Source: Oceanisphaera profunda (GTDB taxonomy: Bacteria > Pseudomonadota > Gammaproteobacteria > Enterobacterales > Aeromonadaceae). From it: a stretch of DNA of 64,000 nt. The stretch spans positions 1-64,000 of the forward strand of contig NZ_CP021377.1 of assembly GCF_002157895.1 (NCBI RefSeq). The letters run 5' to 3'. The notes below the pieces were generated by a model. That model worked only from the letters and a program-made list of their open reading frames with translations. It did no database searches and was not told where the DNA came from. Made by a program: the position numbers and the translations under genes. Of this stretch, positions 1-8,180 are shown piece by piece (the stretch's first letter is position 1; each line of letters begins with the position of its first letter).

Positions 1-147
1 ATTTTTGGCGTGACCTCTGAAGAATTACAGCAAGCGTTATCGCGCGAGCAAAGCCATCGAGTAAGTGATTCCACCAAAAGGGCCCTTGAAGGACAAGACT
101 TGATAGAAATACCCGCCTACATTCGGTTTCCTAAACAGCCCAGCTAA
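1..147 (+). CDS. C-terminal fragment of an unidentified protein
   Basis: An open frame runs in from the left edge and ends at the TAA at 145-147, giving the last 48 residues of a protein that starts outside the window. The fragment ends in RFPKQPS and contains a charged stretch around EELQQALSREQSHR. I do not recognise the family. It lies 60 bases upstream of the ADP-ribosylglycohydrolase gene on the same strand, so the two could share a transcript, but there is too little sequence to say more. Confidence 0.45.
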   Translation: MFGVTSEELQQALSREQSHRVSDSTKRALEGQDLIEIPAYIRFPKQPS

Positions 148-207
148 ACGTTAGCTAGCGCAGAGCGCGGTTGGCATTTGTTTACTTGAACCTTCAAGGG
201 ATGTGAG

Positions 208-1131
208 ATGGACACGCAAGAACGATTTTTGGGATGCTTATTAGGGCTGGCCTGTGGCGATGCAGTGGGCACCACTGTGGAATTTAAACCGCGTGGTAGT
301 TTTACGCCATTAACCGACATGGTGGGTGGCGGGCCTTTTAATCTTGAAGCAGGTCAATGGACCGACGATACCTCCATGGCGCTTTGCCTTGCCAGTAGTT
401 TACTGGAACAACAAGGCTTTGATGCACCTGATCAAATGGCCCGTTATTGTCGGTGGCGATCACAAGGGTATTGGAGCAGTAATGGCCGCTGTTTTGATAT
501 TGGTAATACCGTGAGCCAGGCATTGCGCCGTTTTGAGCTCAGTGATAATCCTGTCTCAGGTTCGACTGCCGCTAATAGTGCAGGCAATGGCAGCATAATG
601 CGCTTAGCGCCAATTCCTATGTTTTATTTTTCTGAGTCGCTCGCCGTAGTCGAACAAAAAGCGGCGGCGAGCTCAGTCACTACGCACGGTGCGGTTGAGT
701 GTGTGGATGCGTGCCGATTATTGGCGAATGTTTTAGTGCGCGCCTTGGCCGGTCAGTCTAAAGAGTCGGTGTTATTCGGTGACAGCGAGACTTTTGTTGG
801 CACAGAAAAAATTGTAGCGATTGCTAAAGGCGAGTATCAACACAAATCGGAAGCAGAGATTAAAGGCACCGGTTATGTAGTGGCTAGCCTAGAAGCCGCA
901 TTGTGGTGCTTTTACCAAACCGATAACTTTGCCAATGCCATTTTACTGGCCGCTAATCTTGGCGATGACGCCGACACTACGGCCGCCATTTGTGGCCAAG
1001 TAGCCGGCGCTTTTTATGGCGAATCGGGTATTCCTGCGGCGTGGTTAACACGAATCACCATGCGAGAAGAAATCAGCCAGTTAGCCGTTGGGCTTTATCA
1101 GCAAGCCATACAAAAGGGTGAACATGAATAA
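208..1131 (+). CDS. ADP-ribosylglycohydrolase (DraG) family protein
   Basis: This 307-residue protein belongs to the DraG / ADP-ribosylglycohydrolase family, which removes ADP-ribose from proteins, nucleic acids or small molecules with the help of a two-metal centre. The family signatures are visible: GDAVG at residues 17-21, the metal-binding TDDTS at 52-56, a GNGSIMR segment at 127-132, and the second acidic metal motif GDDADTT at 252-258. The length is normal for the single-domain family. The ATG at 208 follows a GGGATGTGAG ribosome-binding region. Its stop overlaps the start of the next gene, so the two are probably translationally coupled. The substrate cannot be read from the sequence. 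No ADP-ribosyltransferase (DraT or toxin) is seen in the window. Confidence 0.9.
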   Translation: MDTQERFLGCLLGLACGDAVGTTVEFKPRGSFTPLTDMVGGGPFNLEAGQWTDDTSMALCLASSLLEQQGFDAPDQMARYCRWRSQGYWSSNGRCFDIGNTVSQALRRFELSDNPVSGSTAANSAGNGSIMRLAPIPMFYFSESLAVVEQKAAASSVTTHGAVECVDACRLLANVLVRALAGQSKESVLFGDSETFVGTEKIVAIAKGEYQHKSEAEIKGTGYVVASLEAALWCFYQTDNFANAILLAANLGDDADTTAAICGQVAGAFYGESGIPAAWLTRITMREEISQLAVGLYQQAIQKGEHE

Positions 1132-1531
1132 AATAGCAGAGCAGTTTGCCGAGCGGTTCGCTTATTGGGATATCACACTGGCATCCGACAGCTTAAAGAA
1201 TCGTAGTGCCGGCAATATTAAAAAAGCAGGCTGGCTTATCCAGTACTGTTTTGGTCAAGATGATAAAGGTGATTATCTAGACTTCTATTGTGCGCATCGC
1301 ATGACAGACGACGATCATACGCGCCTGTATGCCGATGGCACCAAAGTCGAGTTACTGGCATTGGCAGGGTGTCGTTTTTCAGTCGCCGACCCGGACGAAG
1401 ATAAACGTCTAGAAGAAGAATTTCTTGAAACCAACCGAAAAGTAGCCGAAGAGCTTACGGCGAAAGGTTTTGATCTGTTCACACTCAATATGGCACTGAG
1501 CGCCGGTTTAGCTCAAGCAGACAAGCCATAA
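1124..1531 (+). CDS. Conserved hypothetical protein coupled to the ADP-ribosylglycohydrolase
   Basis: This is a 135-residue soluble protein with no membrane segment or signal peptide. The ATG at 1124 is preferred over an upstream in-frame start at 1088: it follows AAAAGGGTG at proper spacing and overlaps the stop of the upstream gene by 8 bases, a typical coupled arrangement. The core reads GWLIQYCFGQDDKGDYLDFY followed by an acidic TDDDHTRLY segment and a C-terminal charged helix. I recall similar small proteins in other proteobacteria but no function. Its context suggests a role linked to the ADP-ribosylglycohydrolase, which is inference only. Confidence 0.75.
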   Translation: MNKIAEQFAERFAYWDITLASDSLKNRSAGNIKKAGWLIQYCFGQDDKGDYLDFYCAHRMTDDDHTRLYADGTKVELLALAGCRFSVADPDEDKRLEEEFLETNRKVAEELTAKGFDLFTLNMALSAGLAQADKP

Positions 1532-1564
1532 AGAGCAGGGCACTTGTGTTAATCATGTAAGCCA

Positions 1565-1614
1565 TAAAAAACCGCCAAGGTTGCTCGTTACCCAAAGAGT
1601 TTATGCGTGGCGGT
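1565..1614 (-). terminator. Rho-independent terminator after the 1650-2039 gene
   Basis: On the minus strand the arms ACCGCCA and TGGCGGT (1608-1614 and 1571-1577) can pair and are followed directly by six T (complement of A 1565-1570). The loop is long (about 30 bases), so the call is moderate. It sits at the 3' end of the minus-strand gene and between convergent genes. Confidence 0.55.
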
Positions 1615-1649
1615 TAGGTTGCATTGCAGTTGTCTTAAATAAGTAGCGA

Positions 1650-2039
1650 CTACAGTTCCTCTTCGGTTTCTGCCTCATCATCTGGCGACTCTACGATGGA
1701 GGTGTCCCAGTTATTGGTGTTTTTAAACAAGGTAAAGGTCTGCTCGTACTTAACCAGACGCTTAAGCTCGGCGCTATCTTCTTCGGCTTTCGCCATTTCT
1801 TTGGCGCCATTTAGTGCCACGGTTAGCATCTCCACCACCAACGGTTTTTCTTGCTTATTGGTGCCTTCTAAACCCAGCTGCAAGGTGCCATCTTCTAAGC
1901 TAAGGTTGCGCTTAATGTCTGCCACTACATCTTGGCGGCTCTGGGGCATTTCTTCTAACAACAGTTCTATCTCTTCAAACACTTGATTGAAGGCGTCTCT
2001 AAAGAAACCTTTCAGCTCTATAATCGTCCGATAATGCAT
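1650..2039 (-). CDS. Hypothetical acidic protein
   Basis: A 129-residue protein rich in Glu and Asp, ending in an acidic tail (DDEAETEEEL). The first 45 residues read as amphipathic helix with an EEIELLLEEMP segment. A GTG at 2048 is also in frame, but the ATG at 2039 is better placed, 8 bases after an AAGG sequence. There is no signal peptide or membrane segment. I do not recognise a family. It stands alone, convergent with the DraG operon and divergent from the DUF4385 gene, with its own terminator. Confidence 0.6.
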   Translation of the reverse strand: MHYRTIIELKGFFRDAFNQVFEEIELLLEEMPQSRQDVVADIKRNLSLEDGTLQLGLEGTNKQEKPLVVEMLTVALNGAKEMAKAEEDSAELKRLVKYEQTFTLFKNTNNWDTSIVESPDDEAETEEEL

Positions 2040-2183
2040 AGTTAACACCTTACTCTCTGAATATGCAGAAGTTAATGGCCATAAGTGTGAGCCCGCCGCT
2101 GCATTATCACAAGTGTATTTGCAGTGCGCTTAAGCTTTATACCGTTAGAAGTGTGAAATTTTGATCAAGAAGAGGTAACTCCT

Positions 2184-2630
2184 ATGGCATTCGATTATGA
2201 CTTGGATTATGCACAGCTAGATTTGCGTAAACATCCTGAACTGTACCGAGTTGGCAGCGGTGAGCAGGGCGTATTGCTGGTGGAGCCTTATAAAAGCGAA
2301 ATTCTGCCGCACTGGCGGTTTAAGACGCCGTTAATTGCCAAAGAGTCTGCTGAAAAAATCTATGCTTTGTTTGAAGAATATCGTCGCCAAGATGACTTTG
2401 TAGGCATGGACATGGCCCGCAAGTTTATTCAGATGGGGTACACGCGAGCACGCCGTTACGCAAATTACCCAGGCGGGCGTAAATACAATGAAGATGGCAG
2501 TATAAAGGAACGGCAAATAGACGCTGAAAAAGCCGAGTCTGCGGGTGTTTTCAAGGATTATTGGCACAAGATCCGCGAAGATAAAGACTATCTACAACGT
2601 AAAAAAGCCCATCAAAAGACGTTTGGGTAA
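2184..2630 (+). CDS. DUF4385 family protein
   Basis: A 148-residue basic, soluble protein. The run RKHPELYRVG...GEQGVLLVEPYKSEILPHW, followed by DDFVGMDMARKFIQMGYTRA and RRYANYPGGRKY, matches what I recall of the DUF4385 family, single-domain bacterial proteins of unknown function. The start at 2184 follows AAGAGGTAACTCCT. The C-terminus is Lys-rich (LQRKKAHQKTFG), compatible with nucleic-acid or phosphate binding, but that is speculation. It appears monocistronic. Confidence 0.75.
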   Translation: MAFDYDLDYAQLDLRKHPELYRVGSGEQGVLLVEPYKSEILPHWRFKTPLIAKESAEKIYALFEEYRRQDDFVGMDMARKFIQMGYTRARRYANYPGGRKYNEDGSIKERQIDAEKAESAGVFKDYWHKIREDKDYLQRKKAHQKTFG

Positions 2631-2856
2631 GTGTATAAATGCTTTATTTTCAGCACTAACAAGTGCAAATCCAGCTAAAAAGAGCAGGGGGTTTGGCTGT
2701 TGTTTTGTGAGCAACGGAGTTAACGCCAGTCTGCCTAGGTGACAGCGTCAGCCAGGATATTATGGTAAATACAAGCAAAAAACTCGGAGCCGTGCTGAAC
2801 GCAGAAGTCCTCTTTACCAAAGAAACGGGCGTCTACAAATAAGTTGACGATTTATT

Positions 2857-2885
2857 TTGACACCATTCATTTTCTTCCGTACTGT
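2857..2885 (+). promoter_or_regulatory. Candidate sigma-70 promoter for the cold-shock gene
   Basis: TTGACA at 2857-2862 and TACTGT at 2880-2885 are separated by 17 bases. A transcript from here would carry a leader of about 140 nt before the ATG at 3033, in line with the long structured leaders usual for cspA-type mRNAs. The rest of the 2631-3032 gap holds only a degenerate copy of a dispersed repeat (about 2801-2823) and no convincing ORF. Confidence 0.5.
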
Positions 2886-3032
2886 GCACCACACAAGCAA
2901 GATGTTTCAAGTCAGCGCGGCCTTTGTATATTGTTAGTTCCTCACGGTTCCACAGTCACCAAACTTCCCTTATTTGATATTTATTGCACTTTCGAGCGTA
3001 CGCTCACACCTGAATAATAAAGGTAAGAAAAA

Positions 3033-3236
3033 ATGGCTAACGGCACAGTAAAATGGTTCAACGAAGCAAAAGGTTTTGGTTTTATTACTCCTGAAGATGG
3101 CGGCAAAGATCTGTTCGCTCATTTCTCAGAAATAGTAAGCAGCGGCTTTAAAACACTGGCAGAAGGCCAGGCAGTATCCTACACCGCCACTGAAGGCGCG
3201 AAGGGTCCTCAAGCCTCACAAATTCAGGCTATCTAA
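3033..3236 (+). CDS. Cold-shock protein, CspA family
   Basis: A 67-residue single cold-shock domain, the full length of the family. The two RNA-binding motifs are present: KGFGFIT (RNP1, residues 13-19) and DLFAHF (RNP2-like, 27-32). Proteins of this type bind single-stranded RNA and DNA and act as RNA chaperones in the cytoplasm. The start follows AAAGGTAAG. The long leader fits cold-controlled mRNA stability, but expression cannot be inferred from sequence alone. Which csp paralogue this is cannot be settled. Confidence 0.95.
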   Translation: MANGTVKWFNEAKGFGFITPEDGGKDLFAHFSEIVSSGFKTLAEGQAVSYTATEGAKGPQASQIQAI

Positions 3237-3260
3237 TTACCATCAGGTAATTAACAGTCT

Positions 3261-3287
3261 AAAAAACCCGCTACGGCGGGTTTTTTT
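3261..3287 (+). terminator. Rho-independent terminator of the csp gene
   Basis: A-rich stretch, stem ACCCGC / GCGGGT with a TACG tetraloop, then seven T, 25 bases after the csp stop. The A-tract makes it usable in both directions. Confidence 0.9.
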
Positions 3288-3325
3288 ATGCCTAAATTTC
3301 ACTACAGGTCGAATATCTTAACATA

Positions 3326-3541
3326 ATACCAATCTAAACATTCCCGCTGAGACGGGACTAGCAGCTGAAGCGCTAGACTACAAAACACCGTCCAGCCTGA
3401 CTTTAGGTGTGGTATTCACTAAGAGTGATAATACTGACCAGCTAGAAGACGGCAACACCATAAGTCGCGCTTGCCGCGGTATCTGCTTTGTTATCAATAT
3501 GATGACCATCTATATGACGACTTAATTACTTAGATTGGTAT
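3326..3541. repeat. 216-bp element bounded by 12-bp perfect inverted repeats
   Basis: ATACCAATCTAA at 3326-3337 and its exact reverse complement TTAGATTGGTAT at 3530-3541 bound a 216-bp block. The same motif recurs alone at 39863-39875 (AATACCAATCTAA). The interior has a short open stretch reading ALDYKTP..LTLGVVFTKSDN that ends at a TAA just inside the right arm. It vaguely recalls the end of a transposase, but I cannot confirm this. The block looks like a MITE or degraded insertion in a gene-poor region. Confidence 0.5.
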
Positions 3542-3576
3542 GAGCCAGCTGATGAGTTTTATACAGGTAGGATTTT

Positions 3577-3714
3577 ATGAGCCTCAGATCTGGCGGTGTA
3601 GATCAGCATAAGATTAAAGATTTAATGCCGGATGTTAGCGAGCGTCGTGATAATGGCTTAATGGCATTAGCGCGGTGGCACTCAGTTAGCAAGATTACGG
3701 TGTATAGCGTGTAG
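3577..3714 (+). CDS. Possible small ORF or gene remnant, 45 residues
   Basis: An ATG at 3577 follows TAGGA at ideal spacing and opens a 45-codon frame (MSLRSGGVDQHKIKDL...) ending at TAG 3712-3714. The good ribosome-binding site is the only support; I recognise no family. It lies just right of the inverted-repeat element in apparently decayed DNA, so it may be the start of a lost gene. The DNA from 3715 to 4290 holds one dispersed repeat (3901-3930) and nothing else I can support. Confidence 0.3.
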   Translation: MSLRSGGVDQHKIKDLMPDVSERRDNGLMALARWHSVSKITVYSV

Positions 3715-3900
3715 TGATTGAATTGCTGCGTAACGTTACAGCTAAAGCGAGAGCCTGATTTGCATCGGTAAGACAAATGCGAGTAGAAACTTAGTCGATG
3801 ATGCGTAAGTGAAACCTTGGCACGATAAACTGTTTTTGTAGTGCGCTGTAAAAGTTAAGAGCGTAAACGAAAAAACGGCGCAGCATAGCCAACGACTAAA

Positions 3901-3930
3901 CCAGATCCTGATTTTCATCAGGAAGACGGC
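3901..3930. repeat. Dispersed 30-bp hairpin repeat, copy 1
   Basis: The block CCAGATCCTGA..TTCATCAGGA.GACGGC matches 27 of 30 positions of the block at 16878-16907. The core TCCTGA / TCAGGA can form a hairpin. It appears to be a genome-dispersed intergenic repeat. Confidence 0.6.
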
Positions 3931-4290
3931 TAAGTGTATGAACAAGGAATGAATGCAATCAACCAGCGATGATTGCGCATAAAGTTAACGGCGCAAAATA
4001 CGCAGTTTATCTGTTTAAGAAAAATCCAAGCCTAAATCAGGCAAAGCCGCCAAAACACAGGGTTACAGAGCCCCTCATACTCCATACATAACACTTCGCA
4101 TAATGTATATTATGTTAAATAGGTTATTAATCTATTATGGATAACGGCCTCTTACAGCGTGTTTATACTGAACCCTGCCTTAAAGCCGTGTCGAATACTC
4201 TTTATCTAAGGCACGGCATCTACATACACAGCGCTACCTTTATTACCTATAAAACACCGGCTATAAAAAAGCAGCGTTATGTTTATCTGC

Positions 4291-5613
4291 TTATGGTTTG
4301 CTGTTGCTCTGCGTGACGCTTTGCAAACGGTCGAGCCGTTTACTGGCGGCACTTTCGTGACGTTCTATTTTGCTGGTGTGCAAATATTGGGATGTGGTGT
4401 CTATGCTGTCGTGACCGGCATCCGCTTGTACGTGAGATAACGGCCGGCCGTTCAGATTAATGTCGTGGGTAATGCCGGTATGGCGAATGCTGTGCACGGT
4501 TAAGGTGCGCATCTCGGCGGCGTCGTGCTCAAAACCATCCGCGGCGGCGTGCTCAGCGGCTTGAGTGATTAAGTCATTGAGCAAGTCACGGAGTTGCCGC
4601 ACGCCAAGGTTGGCATTGAGTAGGCCTTGGTCGCGCCCTCGTCCGGCGGCTTTATGGCGAATAAACAAGGGCGTGGCGTCGTGAGGTCCAGGCAGTGGTG
4701 ATAAGTTTAAGCTTTCTCTATAGGCTTTTAGTGCCTCGAGTAACTCAGTAGACACGGCCACGGTGCGCTTTTTGCCGCCTTTGCTGATCGGAATATGAAA
4801 ACTCCAAATACCAGTATGGCTATCACGACGAAACTGGCTCATCACCGGTGAAAAACCAGGCCTAGCGGCCACTTCAGAGATGCGTAAGTAACAGCCGTAC
4901 ATGAGAGAGATTAAAAATAAGCTGCGTGCTTGGCGCTCAGGATCCGCTTCAGCCAGTTTGCGCGCGGTGCTCATTACGTAAGACCATTGTAGGTCACTAA
5001 ATACTCGTACTTCTTCAGATTCATCAAGGCCCGCAACCACGGCAGGCTGGGAGCCAAAACGACTGTGGCGCATCCACATAACTGCCGGATTGCGCTCGGT
5101 AATTTCTTCATTAATAAGGTAGCTATAAAAGGAAGACAAGATCGCGATTTTGGTTTTTAGGGTGGCGTCCGTCATGCGATATGGCAGCTCTGCGCCGTCT
5201 TGTTTCTTACCTAAGAATGGCCGCCATAAGGGATTTGGTTGGCGTTCGCCCCAGTCTTTGTTTAAGACAAACTGCGCCACATTCCGATAAGCAATCAAGG
5301 CCTTAGGTGGTGCCAAACAGTACTGCACATATTGATTAATGCCGCGCCGACTCAGCGAAATCGGTGATGCTTGCTCTACATCGAAGCACCAATGCAAAAA
5401 GGTGGTTAACTCGCTGCGATAAGTTTTGTAGTTGTTGTCGTTAAAGCGGCTTTCTAACAACCAATCCATGGCGTGCTCATAGATAAAGGCCGCATCAGAC
5501 ACGGCATTTAAGGTTAATTCTGCAATATGTTGGTTAACGACGCTGTTTCCCTCTTCTAAGTACTGAGGGGCATCAAATAACGGCATGGCGGTGGAAATAT
5601 TGGTGAGGTTCAT
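4291..5613 (-). CDS. Tyrosine recombinase / phage-type integrase
   Basis: A 440-residue site-specific recombinase of the tyrosine integrase family. The catalytic set is visible in the C-terminal half: Arg in YLRISEVA, a Lys in ISKGGKKR, HSIRHT (H-x-x-R), a second His in AGHDSIDTTSQ and the nucleophilic Tyr in SQYLH. The N-terminal half should hold the SAM-like core-binding domain. A GTG at 5631 would add six residues; the ATG at 5613 is used here. No partner excisionase, phage genes, tRNA or clear att repeat is next to it, so it is an orphan in a gene-poor, repeat-containing stretch. It may be a remnant of an integrated element or a host-adapted recombinase. It is longer than XerC/XerD (about 300) and should not be called by those names. 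Confidence 0.9.
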   Translation of the reverse strand: MNLTNISTAMPLFDAPQYLEEGNSVVNQHIAELTLNAVSDAAFIYEHAMDWLLESRFNDNNYKTYRSELTTFLHWCFDVEQASPISLSRRGINQYVQYCLAPPKALIAYRNVAQFVLNKDWGERQPNPLWRPFLGKKQDGAELPYRMTDATLKTKIAILSSFYSYLINEEITERNPAVMWMRHSRFGSQPAVVAGLDESEEVRVFSDLQWSYVMSTARKLAEADPERQARSLFLISLMYGCYLRISEVAARPGFSPVMSQFRRDSHTGIWSFHIPISKGGKKRTVAVSTELLEALKAYRESLNLSPLPGPHDATPLFIRHKAAGRGRDQGLLNANLGVRQLRDLLNDLITQAAEHAAADGFEHDAAEMRTLTVHSIRHTGITHDINLNGRPLSHVQADAGHDSIDTTSQYLHTSKIERHESAASKRLDRLQSVTQSNSKP

Positions 5614-5631
5614 GATTGCACTGTCTTTCAC

Positions 5632-5948
5632 TGGGTAGCTATTACTGGGTATTTATACAGTTTACCCGTTGTGACCTTGGCTGCCTAGAATGTGCGATTA
5701 AGTTAATGCCGATAAATACAGTTATCGGCATTAAACACAGCTTTCAGCCTTAAGCTGTCAGCGATCAGATTAAAACAAACGACAAAGAACGGTGCCTATC
5801 TCTAGCGGACGTTATCCATTTTACGCTATCCGATTTAAAACAAACTAAGACACTAAATCATCCTGCTACGCAGGCCCGCCGAATAAATTAGCGGCTACAA
5901 AGAGCTGTGTTAGTCTTTTGCTGATGGCTGATGGCTGATGGCTGCACG
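5632..5948. other. Intergenic stretch with a small tandem repeat
   Basis: No gene is visible. The stretch contains three exact tandem copies of CTGATGG (5921-5941) just before the convergent end of the next minus-strand gene, and a short motif CGCCGAATAAATTAGCGG (about 5878-5895) resembling one at 38278-38300 (GGCGAATAAATTGCCGCC). These look like dispersed intergenic repeats. No attachment site for the neighbouring integrase could be recognised. Confidence 0.4.
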
Positions 5949-6420
5949 CTACCGCTTCACTTCAAAAAAGAACTTAAATTGTTGGGGTTGCCCTTCATGC
6001 TCTACTTCTAATACCCAAGCCCAGGTCATTTGGCGCTCTGAACATGCGCCCACCATGGCCTGCCCTTGCCACTCGCCGGGTGCGGTTTGTTTGAGCAACG
6101 CCGGCAAGGTGCCCATGTACATGCTGTGCCCTTCTAACCGACTTTTTAACACCTTAACGTCTGGCTCTGAGAAGGAAACAGACAACATAAAAGACGACTC
6201 GGGTTGCAGTTTATCGGCAGTTAATTGGCCCACTGCCGATAAGTTCCCTTGTTCCAGTGTGCATTTTGTGTGACCTATGTCACACAATTCAACATTAGTA
6301 CTCGATGATGTATCGCTACTTTGGCCATCTTTATAAGTTTTGTAGATAAATGCACCGGTTAAGATCACCAGTACCACTAGAATTTGCCCCAGTTTAGGGC
6401 CGGTAAGACGCTCTTTCATG
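5949..6420 (-). CDS. Membrane-anchored hypothetical protein divergent from ccoN
   Basis: A 156-residue protein with one N-terminal membrane segment (GQILVVLVILTGAFIYKTY, about residues 10-28) and a periplasmic domain containing four Cys (the first pair in CDIGHTKC). The ATG at 6420 is preferred over an upstream GTG at 6452 because an AGGA lies 11 bases before it. The second half (SFMLSVSFSEPDVKV..GTLPALL...WAWVLEVEHEG) weakly recalls the small anchored proteins encoded beside cbb3 oxidases. Its start lies 41 bases from the FNR box at 6461-6474, so it may share anaerobic control with ccoN. The function is unknown. Confidence 0.7.
6267..6286. promoter_or_regulatory. Perfect CRP-type palindrome inside the 5949-6420 gene
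   Basis: TGTGTGAC, CTAT, GTCACACA form a palindrome with 8-bp arms. It contains TGTGA-N6-TCACA exactly, the textbook CRP half-site arrangement. It is intragenic, about 135 bases downstream of that gene's start and about 460 upstream of ccoN, so function is uncertain. Confidence 0.4.
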
Positions 6421-6460
6421 GCTGTTTCGTTCCTGTATTGCACACAATCCACTGCCCTCT

Positions 6461-6474
6461 TTGATCTTGATCAA
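6461..6474. promoter_or_regulatory. FNR box (TTGAT-N4-ATCAA)
   Basis: TTGAT CTTG ATCAA is a perfect match to the FNR/Anr consensus. It lies in the divergent region between the membrane protein (start 6420) and ccoN (start 6744), and fnr itself is encoded downstream in the same cluster. Its distance to ccoN (about 270 bases) implies a leader of more than 200 nt if it activates that operon. Confidence 0.8.
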
Positions 6475-6684
6475 GGTAGTTTGTTATGCCTTATGAGGCG
6501 GGTTAAGTGGTAATCATATTACTGTTTATACTGTTATTTTTCAGCCCAGTCCTTTATCATCCTCCCCGTGCAACCAGCGGGTCTCAAATACTCGATTATC
6601 ATTGTTAACAACAAGTTAATGGAGTAACTGAGGATGCGGCTGCCGTAAATAAAAAAAGCAGTTGTCTTCAACAATTCTTCCGAC

Positions 6685-6706
6685 GTGATCATTTTAAAAC
6701 GATCAC
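6685..6706. promoter_or_regulatory. Unexplained 22-bp near-palindrome 38 bases before ccoN
   Basis: GTGATC at 6685-6690 and GATCAC at 6701-6706 flank a self-complementary TTTTAAAA core; only one base pair of the palindrome is mismatched. The spacing fits neither FNR nor CRP. It may be an operator for another regulator or an RNA hairpin close to the ribosome-binding site. Confidence 0.4.
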
Positions 6707-6743
6707 AGACCTGAATAACAGCAGTGGAAGCGGAACTATAACG

Positions 6744-8168
6744 ATGAGTCAAACTAATAATCAACCAAACTACAATTACACTGTAGTACGCCAGTTTACG
6801 GTGATGACCGTGATCTGGGGCATTGTAGGCATGTCTGTAGGGGTGCTCATTGCAGCACAACTTATTTGGCCTGCTCTTAACTTCGAAACGCCTTGGCTGA
6901 CTTACAGCCGCTTGCGCCCTCTGCATACCAACGCGGTTATTTTTGCGTTTGGTGTGAGTGCGCTAATGGGTACTTCTTTCTATGTCGTGCAGCGCACGTG
7001 TCAGGTTCGCCTCTTCGGTGGCAAGCTGGCGTCGTTCGTGTTCTGGGGCTGGCAGGCAATTATCGTAGCGGCAATTATTTCTTTGCCACTGGGATACACC
7101 TCCACCAAAGAATATGCCGAGCTAGAATGGCCAATTGATATCGCAATTACTGTGGTATGGGTGGCGTACGCGACTGTGTTCTTCGGAACCCTGTATAAGC
7201 GTGCAACCTCGCATATCTATGTAGCGAACTGGTTCTATGGTGGTTTTATTCTCACCATAGCCGTATTGCACATTGTAAACAGCATGGCCGTTCCTGTAAG
7301 CGCCATGAAGTCTTACTCTATGTATGCGGGTGCAGCCGATGCGATGATCCAGTGGTGGTACGGCCATAACGCCGTAGGCTTCCTACTGACTGCAGGCTTC
7401 TTAGGCATGATGTACTACTTCGTACCTAAGCAAGCAGGACGTCCGGTTTACTCTTACCGTTTGTCTATCGTGCACTTCTGGGCATTGATCACCCTGTATA
7501 TCTGGGCCGGCTCTCACCACTTGCACTACACAGCCCTACCCGACTGGGCTCAGTCTTTGGGTATGGTAATGTCGCTGATCCTGTTCGTGCCTTCTTGGGG
7601 CGGTATGATCAACGGTATTATGACGCTGTCTGGTGCTTGGCATAAGCTGCGTTATGACCCTATCTTGCGCTTCTTGATCGTGTCTTTGTCGTTCTACGGC
7701 ATGTCCACGTTCGAAGGCCCAATGATGGCAATCAAAACCGTAAACGCCCTTTCTCACTACACCGACTGGACCGTAGGTCACGTGCACTCTGGTGCTTTGG
7801 GTTGGGTAGCGATGATCTCTATCGGTGCCGTGTATCACTTGATTCCTAACTTGTTTGGCCAAGAGCGCATGTACAGCCTGAAGCTGATTAACACGCATTT
7901 CTGGTTAGCGACTATCGGTACTGTGCTTTACATCGTATCCATGTGGATCAGTGGTGTGATGCAAGGTCTGATGTGGCGCGCGGTGAACGACGATGGCACC
8001 CTGACTTACAGCTTTGTTGAAAGTCTGCAAGCCTCGTACCCGTTCTACTTCGTACGCTTCTTGGGCGGCTGCTTCTTCTTGTTCGGTATGTTACTGATGG
8101 CCTACAACGCCTACCGTACCATCAATGCGCCTAAGGGCTCATTGCAAGCCATTCCCCAACCGGCATAA
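6744..8168 (+). CDS. ccoN: cbb3-type cytochrome c oxidase subunit I
   Basis: The 474-residue catalytic subunit of the cbb3 oxidase, an inner-membrane protein of about 12 helices that reduces O2 with high affinity at a haem b / CuB centre. The histidine ligands are visible in order: RPLHTNAV (low-spin haem), WYGHNAVG (CuB), SHHLHY (CuB pair) and [11 protein letters not shown] (haems). The length is normal. It is first of ccoNOQP, with ccoO starting 12 bases later. Codon use is cleaner than in the neighbouring accessory genes, fitting high expression. FNR control is likely from the upstream box. Confidence 0.97.
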   Translation: MSQTNNQPNYNYTVVRQFTVMTVIWGIVGMSVGVLIAAQLIWPALNFETPWLTYSRLRPLHTNAVIFAFGVSALMGTSFYVVQRTCQVRLFGGKLASFVFWGWQAIIVAAIISLPLGYTSTKEYAELEWPIDIAITVVWVAYATVFFGTLYKRATSHIYVANWFYGGFILTIAVLHIVNSMAVPVSAMKSYSMYAGAADAMIQWWYGHNAVGFLLTAGFLGMMYYFVPKQAGRPVYSYRLSIVHFWALITLYIWAGSHHLHYTALPDWAQSLGMVMSLILFVPSWGGMINGIMTLSGAWHKLRYDPILRFLIVSLSFYGMSTFEGPMMAIKTVNALSHYTDWTVGHVHSGALGWVAMISIGAVYHLIPNLFGQERMYSLKLINTHFWLATIGTVLYIVSMWISGVMQGLMWRAVNDDGTLTYSFVESLQASYPFYFVRFLGGCFFLFGMLLMAYNAYRTINAPKGSLQAIPQPA

Positions 8169-8180
8169 GGAGACGAGTTA

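Noticed and set aside
3742-3945. 67-codon minus-strand ORF with a hydrophobic start
   Set aside because: Low-complexity, no ribosome-binding site, and it runs through the dispersed 30-bp repeat at 3901-3930.
5614-5948. Attachment site for the integrase
   Set aside because: No direct repeat pair flanking 4291-5613 and no tRNA end were found; the CTGATGG triplet occurs on one side only.
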